NCBI GenBank assembly: GCA_900545785.1
Contig: URAA01000006.1
Span: forward strand, 1-29,454
DNA: 29,454 nt
Origin: an uncultured Dialister sp.
GTDB lineage: Bacteria > Bacillota > Negativicutes > Veillonellales > Dialisteraceae
Direction: 5' to 3'
Position 1 is the first letter of the stretch; every line of letters starts with the position of its first letter. Positions 21,142 through 29,401 of this stretch are shown one piece after another. Below the pieces are notes generated by a model that had not been told where the DNA came from, ran no database searches, and was given only the letters and a program-made list of their open reading frames with translations. The translations under genes were made by a program, and so were the position numbers.

Positions 21142-23208
21142 ATGTGTCGTGAGAAATTTGTCAGATCTTCAGCTGCTTTATTGTGTGCTTTATCCATAAC
21201 GGGCGGAACTGCTTATGCTTCGGATACGATGCCCGTATATGATCTGGCGGGCGTGGTCGTCACGGCGACCCGTACGGAAAACAGAGTAAAGGATGTTCCT
21301 GCTTCCACGCAAGTGATTTCTGCCGTGGAAATTGAACGAAACGGCAGTAACAGTGTAAGAGATCTGCTTTCTCAGGAAACAAATATTTTTCAGAAGTTCA
21401 GAACCCGCGGCGGCGGCCATGATATCGTCATCCGCGGTATGGATACGGATAAAACTTTAGTTCTTATCAACGGACGCCGTGTATCCAATGAAGCCGATGC
21501 GAGCGGTCTCGGCAATGCCATGGCGCTGGACCGGGTCAATCTCAGCGATATCGAGCGAATCGAAATCGTAAGAGGCCCTTCCAGTGCACTCTACGGCTCG
21601 GAAGCCATGGGCGGCGTCATCAACATCATTACGAAATCATCGGACAAACCTTCCGTCATTGCAGGCGTTTCCAGATCGACTCTCGAATCAAACAATTGGT
21701 ACCATTTCGATACAGGGCGCAAGGGCAAAATATCTGCTACGGCGGACATGAGATTTAATAAAGTTTTCAGAGATAAAGATTACGATGATTTTTCCTCTAA
21801 CAATTACGGGACCGCTCAGACTTATAATTTGTCCTTAAATTATTACCTGAATGACGATCAGTATCTTAATCTTTTCTATGATTATTACAGCCAAAGCACG
21901 GACAATGATCAGAAACACAATACTCTTCAAGATGCAAAAGAAGCCATGAGCAAGTTCACATTAACGGGAAAATATCGGTTAGCCGGCACCGGATCTAATT
22001 ATTATCAGCAGAGGAATTACGGTATCAGCTATAACGGAAGAAACGACAGAAATGATTGGCAGATCCGTCTTTACGGAAGTAACTTCGACTGGGAGGATAT
22101 AAAAAATCCCGTTGTCCTTGAAGCTATACCGGGAAGAGATCCGATGTCGCAAAAAGCCTTTGTCGGAGTTGTGAACAGCAGGTACGGAAAAAAGGATTTT
22201 AATATAAATACCAATCATCTGTGGGCCGTTGAAGGAAGAGATACGCTGCGTATCAATGAGAACAACCGTCTCACTTTCGGTGCCGAGTATGTAAAGAATA
22301 AAATCACGGGAACCAATTTGGGCGACAACGGCGATGATGTGTCTTCCATCACGAGAAACGGTATCACAAAGGAATCATCGAAGAAAAATATTGATACTTA
22401 TGCCGCTTATATCCAAAATGAATGGACATCGGGAAAATGGTTCGTCGTTCCCGCACTGCGATATGACCATCATTCCAGTTTCGGAAGCCATGTATCGCCA
22501 AAACTCGGTGTCACTTATAAAGTTTCCTCCGATTTCCGCATCAAAGCCAATTACGGAGAAGGATTTAAAGCGCCTTCCGTGTATCAGCTTTATTATTCTC
22601 TTGATCGGATCATGGGCGCGAGCCGGGTCAGATTGATCGGAAACCCCGATCTTGATCCGGAAGAATCAAAAAGTTTTGATATCGGTGTGGAAGGAGAATT
22701 CGGTAAAGGCTATGCTACGTTAACCTATTTCAACAGCCGTTTGAAAAATCTGATCGACACTCATTTGATCTCAGAAGAAGGAAATCTAAAATCTTATGAG
22801 TATATCAACATCGGCAAAGCACGTATGTACGGCGTGGAAAATGTCATCGGTTACCGCTTCAACGACAACTGGCAATTCAAGGTGACTTCCGCATGGCTTT
22901 CTGCAAAAGATACGACGAATAATACCGATTTGGTACGGCGGGCAAAATTCACACAGATTTACCAGCTCGTCTATGATGACAATCAAGACACGGGATACAG
23001 CGCTACTTTGTGGGATCAGTTTGATCACGGCTACATCACGGAAGAACATGACAAGAAGAACTACAATCTGTTAAATCTGACGGTAACACGCAAGTTTAAC
23101 CGGGATACCCGCCTTTACGGTACGGTTGAAAACATTTTCGATAAAAAAGATAAAGCTTCCGATCTGGACGGCCGTTATTGGCTGATCGGCATGGAACACC
23201 GTTTCTGA
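21142..23208 (+). CDS. TonB-dependent outer-membrane receptor, heme/iron type (688 aa)
   Basis: The signal peptide (to about AYASD, residue 28) is followed by a TonB-box-like stretch (LAGVVVTATR). The plug domain (RVKDVPASTQVISAVEIE to VRGPSSALYGSEAMGGVINI) and a 22-strand-type barrel follow, ending in Phe (LIGMEHRF) as expected for outer-membrane insertion. A heme-receptor-like region GFKAPSVYQLYY to IGNPDLDPEES corresponds to the FRAP/NPNL boxes, but the His usually found between them is missing. The ATG follows GAGAGGGG. It is the first gene of a three-gene operon with a binding lipoprotein and a heme-opening enzyme. Heme is the likely substrate; a siderophore or cobalamin is not excluded. 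Confidence 0.92.
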   Translation: MCREKFVRSSAALLCALSITGGTAYASDTMPVYDLAGVVVTATRTENRVKDVPASTQVISAVEIERNGSNSVRDLLSQETNIFQKFRTRGGGHDIVIRGMDTDKTLVLINGRRVSNEADASGLGNAMALDRVNLSDIERIEIVRGPSSALYGSEAMGGVINIITKSSDKPSVIAGVSRSTLESNNWYHFDTGRKGKISATADMRFNKVFRDKDYDDFSSNNYGTAQTYNLSLNYYLNDDQYLNLFYDYYSQSTDNDQKHNTLQDAKEAMSKFTLTGKYRLAGTGSNYYQQRNYGISYNGRNDRNDWQIRLYGSNFDWEDIKNPVVLEAIPGRDPMSQKAFVGVVNSRYGKKDFNINTNHLWAVEGRDTLRINENNRLTFGAEYVKNKITGTNLGDNGDDVSSITRNGITKESSKKNIDTYAAYIQNEWTSGKWFVVPALRYDHHSSFGSHVSPKLGVTYKVSSDFRIKANYGEGFKAPSVYQLYYSLDRIMGASRVRLIGNPDLDPEESKSFDIGVEGEFGKGYATLTYFNSRLKNLIDTHLISEEGNLKSYEYINIGKARMYGVENVIGYRFNDNWQFKVTSAWLSAKDTTNNTDLVRRAKFTQIYQLVYDDNQDTGYSATLWDQFDHGYITEEHDKKNYNLLNLTVTRKFNRDTRLYGTVENIFDKKDKASDLDGRYWLIGMEHRF

Positions 23209-23220
23209 TAAGGCATGAAC

Positions 23221-24165
23221 ATGATAAAAAAAGCGATATGTACTTCCGTCGTTCTGTTTCTTCTGTTTACTCTTCCCGCCTGTTCTTCTAAAACTCAGCC
23301 GGTATCAAACAAGGAAAATTTTATCACCGTCGTTGACAGCAGATCGCAGGAGATTTCTCTTCCCTCGAAACCGAAACACACTGTTGTCCTCACCTCTTCT
23401 TTGATGGAAATACAGCATGCCGTAGGCGGGGACTTCGATGCTTGGGCAGACAGTATAAATGCACCCGTACCGGATTATGCAAAAGGCAAGAAGACGGTAG
23501 GTCATACTTATCGGGTCAATCCGGAAATTCTTATTTCTTTAAAACCCGATCTTGTCATCGGCCTCAACGGGCTGCACAACGGTCTTGAGCAGGTTCTCAA
23601 GGAAAACAGCATTCCTTTTGTTCTTCTCACTCTTTCTTCTTATGAGGATGTACGAAAAGCAGTCATGATCATGGCAGACATGAGCGGAAATCATTCTTCC
23701 GGCGTGGAAGTCCTTCAGAAGATGGACAAGTCTATGGAAGAAACGGTAAACCGTATCCCGAAAGATCATTTCACATTTGCGGTGATCCACGGTACGGGAA
23801 AATCCATATCCGTTGAACGTCCCGGATCGATCGCCTGTGACACGGCTCTTCGTCTGGGGTTCAAAAATGCTTTCCCCGAGATCCAAGGAGATAAGATGAA
23901 CACGACGGCTCCCTTCAGCATGGAAGCTTTGGTCAAAGCTGATCCGGACATCATTTTTTTAACGACCATGGTGACACCGGGACGGGAACAAGAGGTTTTC
24001 CAAGCTTCTTTAGTATCCCATCCTGCATGGGAATCATTGAAGGCTGTGAAAACGGGACGTGTTTATTATTTGCCGCAGCAGCTGTTTCTTACGAGTCCGG
24101 GAATTCATTATCCTGACGCATTGAAATTTATGGCTTCCTTGGTTTATTCCGATATGGATTGGTGA
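23221..24165 (+). CDS. BtuF-fold ABC substrate-binding lipoprotein, heme/iron (314 aa)
   Basis: The lipobox TLPAC makes it a lipoprotein. The mature part has the class III periplasmic-binding layout: ITVVDSRSQEISLPSKPKHT, a domain with LMEIQHAVGGDFDAWA, the helix linking LKPDLVIGL, and a second lobe with DPDIIFLTTMV and PAWESLKAVKTGRVYYLPQQ. Such proteins deliver heme, iron-siderophore or B12 to an inner-membrane ABC importer. I set the start at 23221 because TAAGG is seven bases before it; the ATG at 23215 is too close. It begins 12 bases after the receptor stop. Permease and ATPase genes are not in the operon and must be encoded elsewhere. Confidence 0.9.
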   Translation: MIKKAICTSVVLFLLFTLPACSSKTQPVSNKENFITVVDSRSQEISLPSKPKHTVVLTSSLMEIQHAVGGDFDAWADSINAPVPDYAKGKKTVGHTYRVNPEILISLKPDLVIGLNGLHNGLEQVLKENSIPFVLLTLSSYEDVRKAVMIMADMSGNHSSGVEVLQKMDKSMEETVNRIPKDHFTFAVIHGTGKSISVERPGSIACDTALRLGFKNAFPEIQGDKMNTTAPFSMEALVKADPDIIFLTTMVTPGREQEVFQASLVSHPAWESLKAVKTGRVYYLPQQLFLTSPGIHYPDALKFMASLVYSDMDW

Positions 24166-24175
24166 AATACTCATT

Positions 24176-25570
24176 ATGAATGAAATAACTGAAAAAAATG
24201 TAAAACAACTTCAACAGGAACCTTTCTACAAAACGGGCGGAGCGGACTTCACCTCCGATCCTTGGAATGTTCATTGGAAAGATCTGCCTTATCATCCCCG
24301 GGGAGATGTTCCTCTTTCTCCCGATCATCTGCGTGTGTCTTTTGATGAAATTCTCCGAAACGGCACTCCTTCCAAACGAGGCGCCCTGTATATTCATATC
24401 CCGTTCTGCCGGCTTAACTGCACCTATTGTGCATTTTATAAGGAAAGGGAAAACCCGGAAGAGATCGAACTATATGTTTCCTCACTGCTGAAAGAGCTGG
24501 AATATTTTCGTGATAAGCCGTTTATCAATCAATCAAATATTGAAGCCGTATTTTTCGGCGGCGGCACGCCGAGTCTTCTGACGCCGGAACAAATCACCTC
24601 TGTCATGAAAACGATTCATTCCGTATTTCCTCTGTCATCTCATGCAGAAATCACCATGGAGTCGAGCCTTTCCGATATGGATGATGAAAAAATGGAGGCT
24701 GCCGTTTCTGCAGGAATCAACCGTTTCAGTTTCGGCGTCCAGTCTTTCAACAGTCAGGTCAGAAATCATGTAGGCCGGCCGGATCCCCGTGAGCTTGTCA
24801 TGGAAAAACTCGGTCATTTTTCTAAGCTTCCTATTCTGACTATTATCGATCTGATTTACGGTCTCCCTTATCAGACGGAAGATATCATAAGGCAGGACAT
24901 TCTTGACGCTTTCAGTGCCGGTATTTCCGGATTGGATTTATATAAGCTGCAGATTCATCCCGCTTCGGTATTGGGGAAAGAATTTAAGAGAACTCACAAA
25001 GTTCAAGATATTCGGGAACTGCAGCATCTCTTTCAGGCCGCCTCTTCCGTTCTTGAAGAAAAAGGCGGGGAAATCCTATCCTGTACACATTGGAAAATGA
25101 AAAATGAGGAAAGAAGTCTGTACAATACCATTGCTGCGGAAGGGAGCGATTTATTACCCATCGGCGTTGCTTGCGGCGGACAAATCGGATCGATCCGTTA
25201 TACCAAAGCAAGAAATCTTGCCCGCTATGGCGGAGATATCGGATTCCTTCCTTTCATGGGATACAAAAAAGGACCTTTTTCCCATGCCCTCGGTTATTTG
25301 AACAGTGTCTGCGACAGAGGCATCATCCGACTTCCTTCTCTCCAAAAAGAGCTGGGCGACACTGTTTTCACTGCACTCCTGCCTGTTTTACAGATTTGGG
25401 AAAAAGAAAAACTGCTCGTCCTCTCTGCAGACAGTTACTATTTTACCTCTCCCGCCAGATTTCAATATCGTTCCATGGCAAGATTTCTTTTGCATACCAT
25501 GGAATATATTCTCTACGGGAAGCCGGAAGAGACCTCCGGTTCTTGGACAGGAATGCATAATATGATGTAG
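24176..25570 (+). CDS. hutW: Radical SAM heme-degradation protein, ChuW/HutW family (464 aa)
   Basis: It belongs to the HemN-related radical SAM proteins. The cluster motif is CRLNCTYC (Cys78, Cys82, Cys85; CX3CX2C), preceded by LYIHIPF. FFGGGTPSLLTPEQ, FSFGVQSFNSQVRNHVGR and IIDLIYGLPYQTEDI are HemN/HutW family signatures. ChuW-type enzymes open the heme ring anaerobically by SAM-dependent methyl transfer, releasing iron; they differ from HemN in their C-terminal part. Context (receptor, binding protein, Fur box) favours this over coproporphyrinogen dehydrogenase. The start codon lies ten bases after the binding-protein stop. The ribosome site is weak (GGTGA), suggesting coupling. Confidence 0.85.
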   Translation: MNEITEKNVKQLQQEPFYKTGGADFTSDPWNVHWKDLPYHPRGDVPLSPDHLRVSFDEILRNGTPSKRGALYIHIPFCRLNCTYCAFYKERENPEEIELYVSSLLKELEYFRDKPFINQSNIEAVFFGGGTPSLLTPEQITSVMKTIHSVFPLSSHAEITMESSLSDMDDEKMEAAVSAGINRFSFGVQSFNSQVRNHVGRPDPRELVMEKLGHFSKLPILTIIDLIYGLPYQTEDIIRQDILDAFSAGISGLDLYKLQIHPASVLGKEFKRTHKVQDIRELQHLFQAASSVLEEKGGEILSCTHWKMKNEERSLYNTIAAEGSDLLPIGVACGGQIGSIRYTKARNLARYGGDIGFLPFMGYKKGPFSHALGYLNSVCDRGIIRLPSLQKELGDTVFTALLPVLQIWEKEKLLVLSADSYYFTSPARFQYRSMARFLLHTMEYILYGKPEETSGSWTGMHNMM

Positions 25571-25601
25571 TCCACTTAAAAAACATAAATATTTCGAACA
25601 A

Positions 25602-25634
25602 AAAAAGAGAACCTTACAAAAAGGTTCTCTTTTT
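25602..25634. terminator. Bidirectional terminator between heme operon and rplL
   Basis: AAAAAGAGAACCTT (25602-25615) and its complement (25621-25634) form a perfect 14-bp stem with a five-base loop. Confidence 0.9.
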
Positions 25635-25647
25635 ATTGATTATGAAA

Positions 25648-26022
25648 TTATTTCAATTCAACTGTTGCGCCTGCGTCTTCAAGCTTCTTCTTCATTTCTT
25701 CAGCTTCAGCCTTAGCTACGCCGGTTTTAACTTCCTTCGGTGCGCCGTCAACAACTGCCTTAGCATCTTTCAAGCCGAGGCCGGTGATTTCACGAACAAC
25801 TTTGATAACCTGAATCTTCTGAGCGCCTGCGCTTGCAAGAACTACGTCAAATTCAGTCTTTTCTTCAGCTGCCGCACCTGCTGCACCTGCTGCCGGAGCT
25901 GCTGCTACAGCTACCGGAGCTGCTGCGGATACGCCGAATTTTTCTTCAATTGCTTTTACAAGTTCGCTCAGTTCGAGAACGGACATTTCGCTGATAGCGT
26001 TAAGAATTTCTTCATGTGTCAT
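25648..26022 (-). CDS. rplL: Ribosomal protein bL12 (L7/L12), 124 aa
   Basis: Stalk protein of the 50S subunit. It has the dimerisation N-terminus (MTHEEILNAISEMSVLEL), the Ala-rich flexible hinge (residues ~36-52) and the C-terminal factor-binding domain (KIQVIKVVREITGLGLKDAK, VDGAPKEVK). ATG 26022 follows GGAGG by eight bases; the ATG at 26037 is unsupported. It ends at a strong terminator. Confidence 0.98.
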   Translation of the reverse strand: MTHEEILNAISEMSVLELSELVKAIEEKFGVSAAAPVAVAAAPAAGAAGAAAEEKTEFDVVLASAGAQKIQVIKVVREITGLGLKDAKAVVDGAPKEVKTGVAKAEAEEMKKKLEDAGATVELK

Positions 26023-26054
26023 TTGTGTTTCCTCCAATGGATTAATATACGCAA

Positions 26055-26600
26055 TTATGCGCTTTCTTTTTGTTTACGCACTGCTTCGAGTGCATAGGCA
26101 AGATTCTGAATATTGCCGTTTAAAGCACGAGCCAGTCCGGTGATCGGAGCCAGCAATGTGGCAGCAACCATGCCAAGGAGCTGATCCTTGGACGGGAGAT
26201 CCGCCAAAGCCTGTACAGATGCGGGATCAATGACTTTTCCGTCAAGAATACCCGCTTTTACTGCGATAGCTTCGCTCTTTGTTTCTTCTTTGAATTCTTT
26301 CAGTGCTGCTGCCGGTGCGACTGCATCATCGGATGTAGCCAGACCGCTCGGTCCATGAAGGAATTCTTCAAGACCTTCGATACCTAAGTCTTCTGCTGCG
26401 ATACGGGTCAATGTGTTTTTGATTACACTGTACTGTACACCGTGTTTAAGAAATGTACGACGGAGTTTTATAGCTGTCGCAACATCGAGCTTGTCGTAGG
26501 AAACGAGGACTACCCCCTGAGAGGAAAGTCTTCCTTTCATATCATCAACAATCGCTATCTTTTCGGGACGAATTTTTACTTCATACTTTTCTTCGCTCAT
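26055..26600 (-). CDS. rplJ: Ribosomal protein uL10, 181 aa
   Basis: Anchors the L7/L12 stalk to 23S rRNA. Typical segments: VDDMKGRLSSQGVVLVSYD, VIKNTLTRIAAEDLGIEGLE, FLHGPSGLATSDDAVAPA, KDQLLGMVAATLLAPITGLA and the helical tail binding L12 dimers. GAGGAGGT precedes ATG 26600 (ATG 26642 is unsupported). Co-transcribed with rplL, 32 bases apart, behind its own leader RNA. Confidence 0.98.
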   Translation of the reverse strand: MSEEKYEVKIRPEKIAIVDDMKGRLSSQGVVLVSYDKLDVATAIKLRRTFLKHGVQYSVIKNTLTRIAAEDLGIEGLEEFLHGPSGLATSDDAVAPAAALKEFKEETKSEAIAVKAGILDGKVIDPASVQALADLPSKDQLLGMVAATLLAPITGLARALNGNIQNLAYALEAVRKQKESA

Positions 26601-26644
26601 AATACACCTCCTCTGCCTATAAGTTTTTTGTAGAAATACCAAGT

Positions 26645-26780
26645 ATTTCTTATATTTATCACATTAGCTAAAACGACCCCGCCATGGTATGCGAGGTCGT
26701 GTACTGTCTCCAGTACTCAGCCTCGGGAGGCGGGCTTTCGCCCATTACAGATACCGCCGGTCTTCAGCTAAGTGTAAATA
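26645..26780 (-). ncRNA. L10 leader (autoregulatory RNA upstream of rplJ)
   Basis: On the minus strand AGCTGAAGACCGGCGGTATC, a GGGCGAAAGCCC hairpin and CCTCCCGAGGCTGAGTACTG match the L10-leader pattern (CUGAAGACCG and GCCGAGG blocks), where L10(L12)4 binds to repress rplJL. A further stem (ACGACCTCGC/GCGGGGTCGT) lies downstream, before a U-rich stretch, and may attenuate transcription. Confidence 0.75.
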
Positions 26781-26784
26781 GTTA

Positions 26785-27492
26785 TTATTCAGCTTTCGGT
26801 GCTGCAAGTGTTGCCATATCCAAACGGATACCCGGTCCCATTGTGGAAGACAGTGTCAGAGTTTTCATATACTGTCCCTTCACGCTTGCCGGACGGGATC
26901 TGAGGATGGTGTTATAAATTGCAATGAGGTTTTCTTTCAGTTTTGCATCATCAAAAGATGCTTTACCGATGATAACCTGTACGTTGCCCGCTTTATCTGT
27001 GCGGTATTCCACCTTGCCGGCTTTGATTTCGCCGACCGCTTTGGTTACATCCGGTGTTACGGTGCCGACTTTCGGGTTAGGCATAAGGCCCTTCGGTCCG
27101 AGTACACGGCCGAGACGGCCTACTACAGCCATCATATCCGGTGTTGCAACCACTACATCAAAGTCGAACCAGCCCTGCATAATTTTATCGGCCAGTTCTT
27201 TTCCGCCTACATAATCGGCACCTGCCGCTTTTGCTTCGTCTTCTTTTTGGTCTTTGGCAAATACGAGGACTCTCTTAGATTTGCCTGTACCATGAGGAAG
27301 AACGATTGCGCCGCGGAGCTGCTGATCGGCGTATTTCGGATTTACGTTCAGATTAAATGCAAGTTCGATGGTTTCATCAAATTTTGCAGTTGCCGTTTCT
27401 TTAACAAGTTTAACAGCTTCGTCGAGATCATAGAGCTTATGACCGTCAACGATGGCTGCGGCTGCTTTTTGTTTCTTTGTCAGTTTTGCCAT
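26785..27492 (-). CDS. rplA: Ribosomal protein uL1, 235 aa
   Basis: L1 stalk protein and translational repressor of its own operon. Signature LELAFNLNVNPKYADQQLRG, VVLPHGTGKSKRVLVFAKD, MMAVVGRLGRVLGPKGLMPN, KVGTVTPDV and KAGKVEYRTDKAGNV. SD GGAGG upstream of ATG. Length is standard. Confidence 0.98.
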   Translation of the reverse strand: MAKLTKKQKAAAAIVDGHKLYDLDEAVKLVKETATAKFDETIELAFNLNVNPKYADQQLRGAIVLPHGTGKSKRVLVFAKDQKEDEAKAAGADYVGGKELADKIMQGWFDFDVVVATPDMMAVVGRLGRVLGPKGLMPNPKVGTVTPDVTKAVGEIKAGKVEYRTDKAGNVQVIIGKASFDDAKLKENLIAIYNTILRSRPASVKGQYMKTLTLSSTMGPGIRLDMATLAAPKAE

Positions 27493-27505
27493 TGTTTCCT
27501 CCTTT

Positions 27506-27530
27506 GCGGTTATCGGGCTTCCGATACCGC
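27506..27530 (-). promoter_or_regulatory. Hairpin in the rplK-rplA gap, candidate regulatory site
   Basis: GCGGTATCGG pairs with CCGATAACCGC (one bulged A) around AAGC, immediately before the rplA ribosome site. The 12-mer AGCCCGATAACC recurs in the rplK leader (28011-28000). It may be an L1 or L11 binding element (inference). Confidence 0.4.
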
Positions 27531-27540
27531 TTGACAGTCA

Positions 27541-27966
27541 TCAGTCTACTACATCGATGCCCATGGAACGGGCTGTGCCTTCTACGAGATGCATTGCCGC
27601 TTCAACGTCATTTGCGTTCAGATCGGGCATCTTCGTTTCAGCGATTTCCTTAACCTGCGCTTTGGTGACTTTGCCGACTTTTTTCTTGTTCGGTTCACCG
27701 GACGCTTTGTCAAGGCCTGCAGCTTTCTTCAAAAGAACGGCTGCCGGCGGAGTTTTACAAATAAATGTAAAACTTCTATCTTCAAAAACGGTAATTTCTA
27801 CAGGAATAATCAGTCCTGCCTGTTTTGCAGTGCGGTCGTTGAAATCTTTGACAAAAGCCATGATATTCACGCCTGCCTGACCCAGTGCGGGACCTACCGG
27901 CGGTGCCGGAGTTGCCTTACCTGCCGGAACCTGCAGTTTTACTACCTTGGAAATTTTCTTTGCCAT
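27541..27966 (-). CDS. rplK: Ribosomal protein uL11, 141 aa
   Basis: Binds the GTPase-associated centre of 23S rRNA. Landmarks: KLQVPAGKATPAPPVGPALG, QAGVNIMAFVKDFNDRTAKQ, TPPAAVLLKKAAGLDKASGE and GTARSMGIDVVD. GGAGGTG ahead of ATG. Confidence 0.98.
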   Translation of the reverse strand: MAKKISKVVKLQVPAGKATPAPPVGPALGQAGVNIMAFVKDFNDRTAKQAGLIIPVEITVFEDRSFTFICKTPPAAVLLKKAAGLDKASGEPNKKKVGKVTKAQVKEIAETKMPDLNANDVEAAMHLVEGTARSMGIDVVD

Positions 27967-27974
27967 ATTGTTAC

Positions 27975-28074
27975 ACCTCCTTTTCCTGTTATGGAATGTG
28001 GTTATCGGGCTGTAACAGACCCTCCCACTGTTTTGTGAGACAAGCCGAGTTCAAGACAGTCTCACAGAGTTTAT
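27975..28074 (-). promoter_or_regulatory. rplK leader with two structured elements
   Basis: Between nusG and rplK the minus strand carries a TGTGAGAC/GTCTCACA hairpin (28065-28035 area), then GTGGGAGGGTCTGTTACAGC followed by CCGATAACCAC, in which GTGG can pair with CCAC. It resembles the L11-operon leader seen in Firmicutes. No U-run follows, so it is not a simple terminator. Confidence 0.5.
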
Positions 28075-28692
28075 TTAATGAAACGGTTCAAAGAAACCCG
28101 CTTCCAACTCTATCGTTGTTGCCGTACCGAAATTGCTTATATCTGCCTTGACTTTTCTCTTGTCTGCAGTCACTTCCAGTACCACCGCGATACGATCCGC
28201 AAAAGGACCTTCCGTGATTTTAATTTTATCGCCTGCACGGACATCCGTTTTTACGGCTACCTTCTTATTATCCCCTTCAATGATACGTTTTGCTTCTTCG
28301 TCGGAAAGGGGAATCGGTTTTGTAGTCGTTCCGACAAATCCGGTCACACCCGGCGTATTTCTTACCACATACCAGCTTCTGTCATTGACTTCCATGCGAA
28401 TTAAAAGATAGCCCGGGAATACTTTTCTCGATACAGTCTTTTTTTCTCCGTCTTTGACTTCTTCTTCGTCGTGCATGGGGAGCAGGATTTCCAAAATGGT
28501 ATCATCCATTCCCATAGAATGTACTTTGCGAGTCAGCGTATCTTTGACTTTATTTTCATAGCCGGAATATGTATGAATTACATACCAACGGATATCCTTG
28601 TCGGAACCTTCCTTCGGCGTACCTATTTCAGTCGGTGCACTGACTACGGCACTTTCTGCACTTTTTTTCTTATTTGCTTCTTTATCCGGCAT
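28075..28692 (-). CDS. nusG: Transcription elongation factor NusG, 205 aa
   Basis: The NGN domain (IRWYVIHTYSGYENKVKDTL, VFPGYLLIRMEVNDRSWYVV, RNTPGVTGFVG) and KOW domain (VRAGDKIKITEGPFADRIAV) are complete. An N-terminal polar extension of ~30 residues precedes the NGN domain. It binds RNA polymerase and modulates pausing and termination. Confidence 0.97.
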   Translation of the reverse strand: MPDKEANKKKSAESAVVSAPTEIGTPKEGSDKDIRWYVIHTYSGYENKVKDTLTRKVHSMGMDDTILEILLPMHDEEEVKDGEKKTVSRKVFPGYLLIRMEVNDRSWYVVRNTPGVTGFVGTTTKPIPLSDEEAKRIIEGDNKKVAVKTDVRAGDKIKITEGPFADRIAVVLEVTADKRKVKADISNFGTATTIELEAGFFEPFH

Positions 28693-28705
28693 ACACTCTC
28701 TCCTT

Positions 28706-28945
28706 TCATCCCACGGTGTTAATCAATAATTTGGAGAGTTGCATGAATATGAAGTCTACAATAATGATCAAAAAAGAAACCAGAATCACAGATACGATGA
28801 CGGCAATGGTATAACGAATCATCTCCTGTTTTGTCGGCCAGATGACCTTTTTCATTTCCACTTTTGTTTCACGGAAAAATTTGGTCCAAGCACTCTTATT
28901 CTCTTCTGCAATCTCTCTTTTAGTCGGTTGATTACGCTTAGCCAT
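28706..28945 (-). CDS. secE: Preprotein translocase subunit SecE, 79 aa
   Basis: Short single-span SecE: cytoplasmic amphipathic helix FFRETKVEMKKVIWPTKQE (the conserved K-x-x-W-P-T/S), then membrane segment YTIAVIVSVILVSFLIIIVD. The ATG at 28945 follows GAGGG. Next to nusG as usual. Confidence 0.96.
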   Translation of the reverse strand: MAKRNQPTKREIAEENKSAWTKFFRETKVEMKKVIWPTKQEMIRYTIAVIVSVILVSFLIIIVDFIFMQLSKLLINTVG

Positions 28946-28970
28946 CCTCACACCCTCATTCTAAAACTAA

Positions 28971-29120
28971 TTATTTGGTTTCTTTATGTAAGGTATGTTT
29001 ATGACACCACGGACAGTATTTCATTGCTTCGATACGTTCCGCATTGTTTTTCTTGTTTTTGTTTGTACGATAATTGCGGCGCTTGCATTCCGGGCATGCA
29101 AGAGTAATTCCTTCACGCAT
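28971..29120 (-). CDS. rpmG: Ribosomal protein bL33, zinc-ribbon (C+) type, 49 aa
   Basis: The protein reads MREGITLACPECKRRNYRTN to a HTLHKETK end. It has four Cys (9, 12, 36, 39) able to bind zinc. GAGGTG precedes the ATG. It is the first gene of the secE-nusG cluster. Confidence 0.95.
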   Translation of the reverse strand: MREGITLACPECKRRNYRTNKNKKNNAERIEAMKYCPWCHKHTLHKETK

Positions 29121-29175
29121 TCTTTACACCTCACTCAATCTTATCAGGCTCACGGCCGTTGTAACATACTTACTC

Positions 29176-29204
29176 AGTATATCATAAGGCCCAATGACCG
29201 TCAA
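29176..29204 (-). promoter_or_regulatory. Promoter of the rpmG-secE-nusG operon
   Basis: TTGACG (29204-29199), 17-base spacer, TATACT (29181-29176), ~55 bases before rpmG. Confidence 0.75.
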
Positions 29205-29216
29205 TAAATACCACTT

Positions 29217-29238
29217 AAAAAAGCCGGGGCTTCCCAGC
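29217..29238 (-). terminator. Short terminator-like hairpin ahead of the rpmG promoter
   Basis: GCTGGG/CCCGGC (one G-U pair) with loop AAGC, followed on the minus strand by six U. Confidence 0.6.
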
Positions 29239-29244
29239 GCAATA

Positions 29245-29273
29245 ATTATATCATTCTCTCTTTTGTATTGCAA
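29245..29273 (-). promoter_or_regulatory. Promoter that runs directly into a terminator
   Basis: TTGCAA (29273-29268), 17-base spacer and TATAAT (29250-29245) with upstream TGA: a near-ideal sigma-70 promoter. The predicted start (~29238) coincides with the first base of the hairpin at 29238-29217. Confidence 0.6.
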
Positions 29274-29356
29274 TATGAAAATTTATTTTCTTCCTTTTAT
29301 TTTAAAATACATATAATAAACTGTCGCCGTATTGAAAAATTATGTATACTTTTCAA

Positions 29357-29401
29357 AATAAAAAGAGCTGCCGCAGATGAATTTTCTGTGACAGCTCTTT
29401 T
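29357..29401 (-). terminator. Terminator of the gene beyond the window
   Basis: AAAGAGCTG and CAGCTCTTT arms, extended by inner CAGA/TCTG pairing, followed on the minus strand by five U. It must serve a minus-strand gene ending just inside or beyond 29402-29454. Confidence 0.75.

Noticed and set aside
25636..26097. Cys- and Phe-rich plus-strand ORF that could look like a metallothionein-like protein
   Set aside because: It is the complement of the Ala/Glu-rich rplL hinge; the composition is an artefact.
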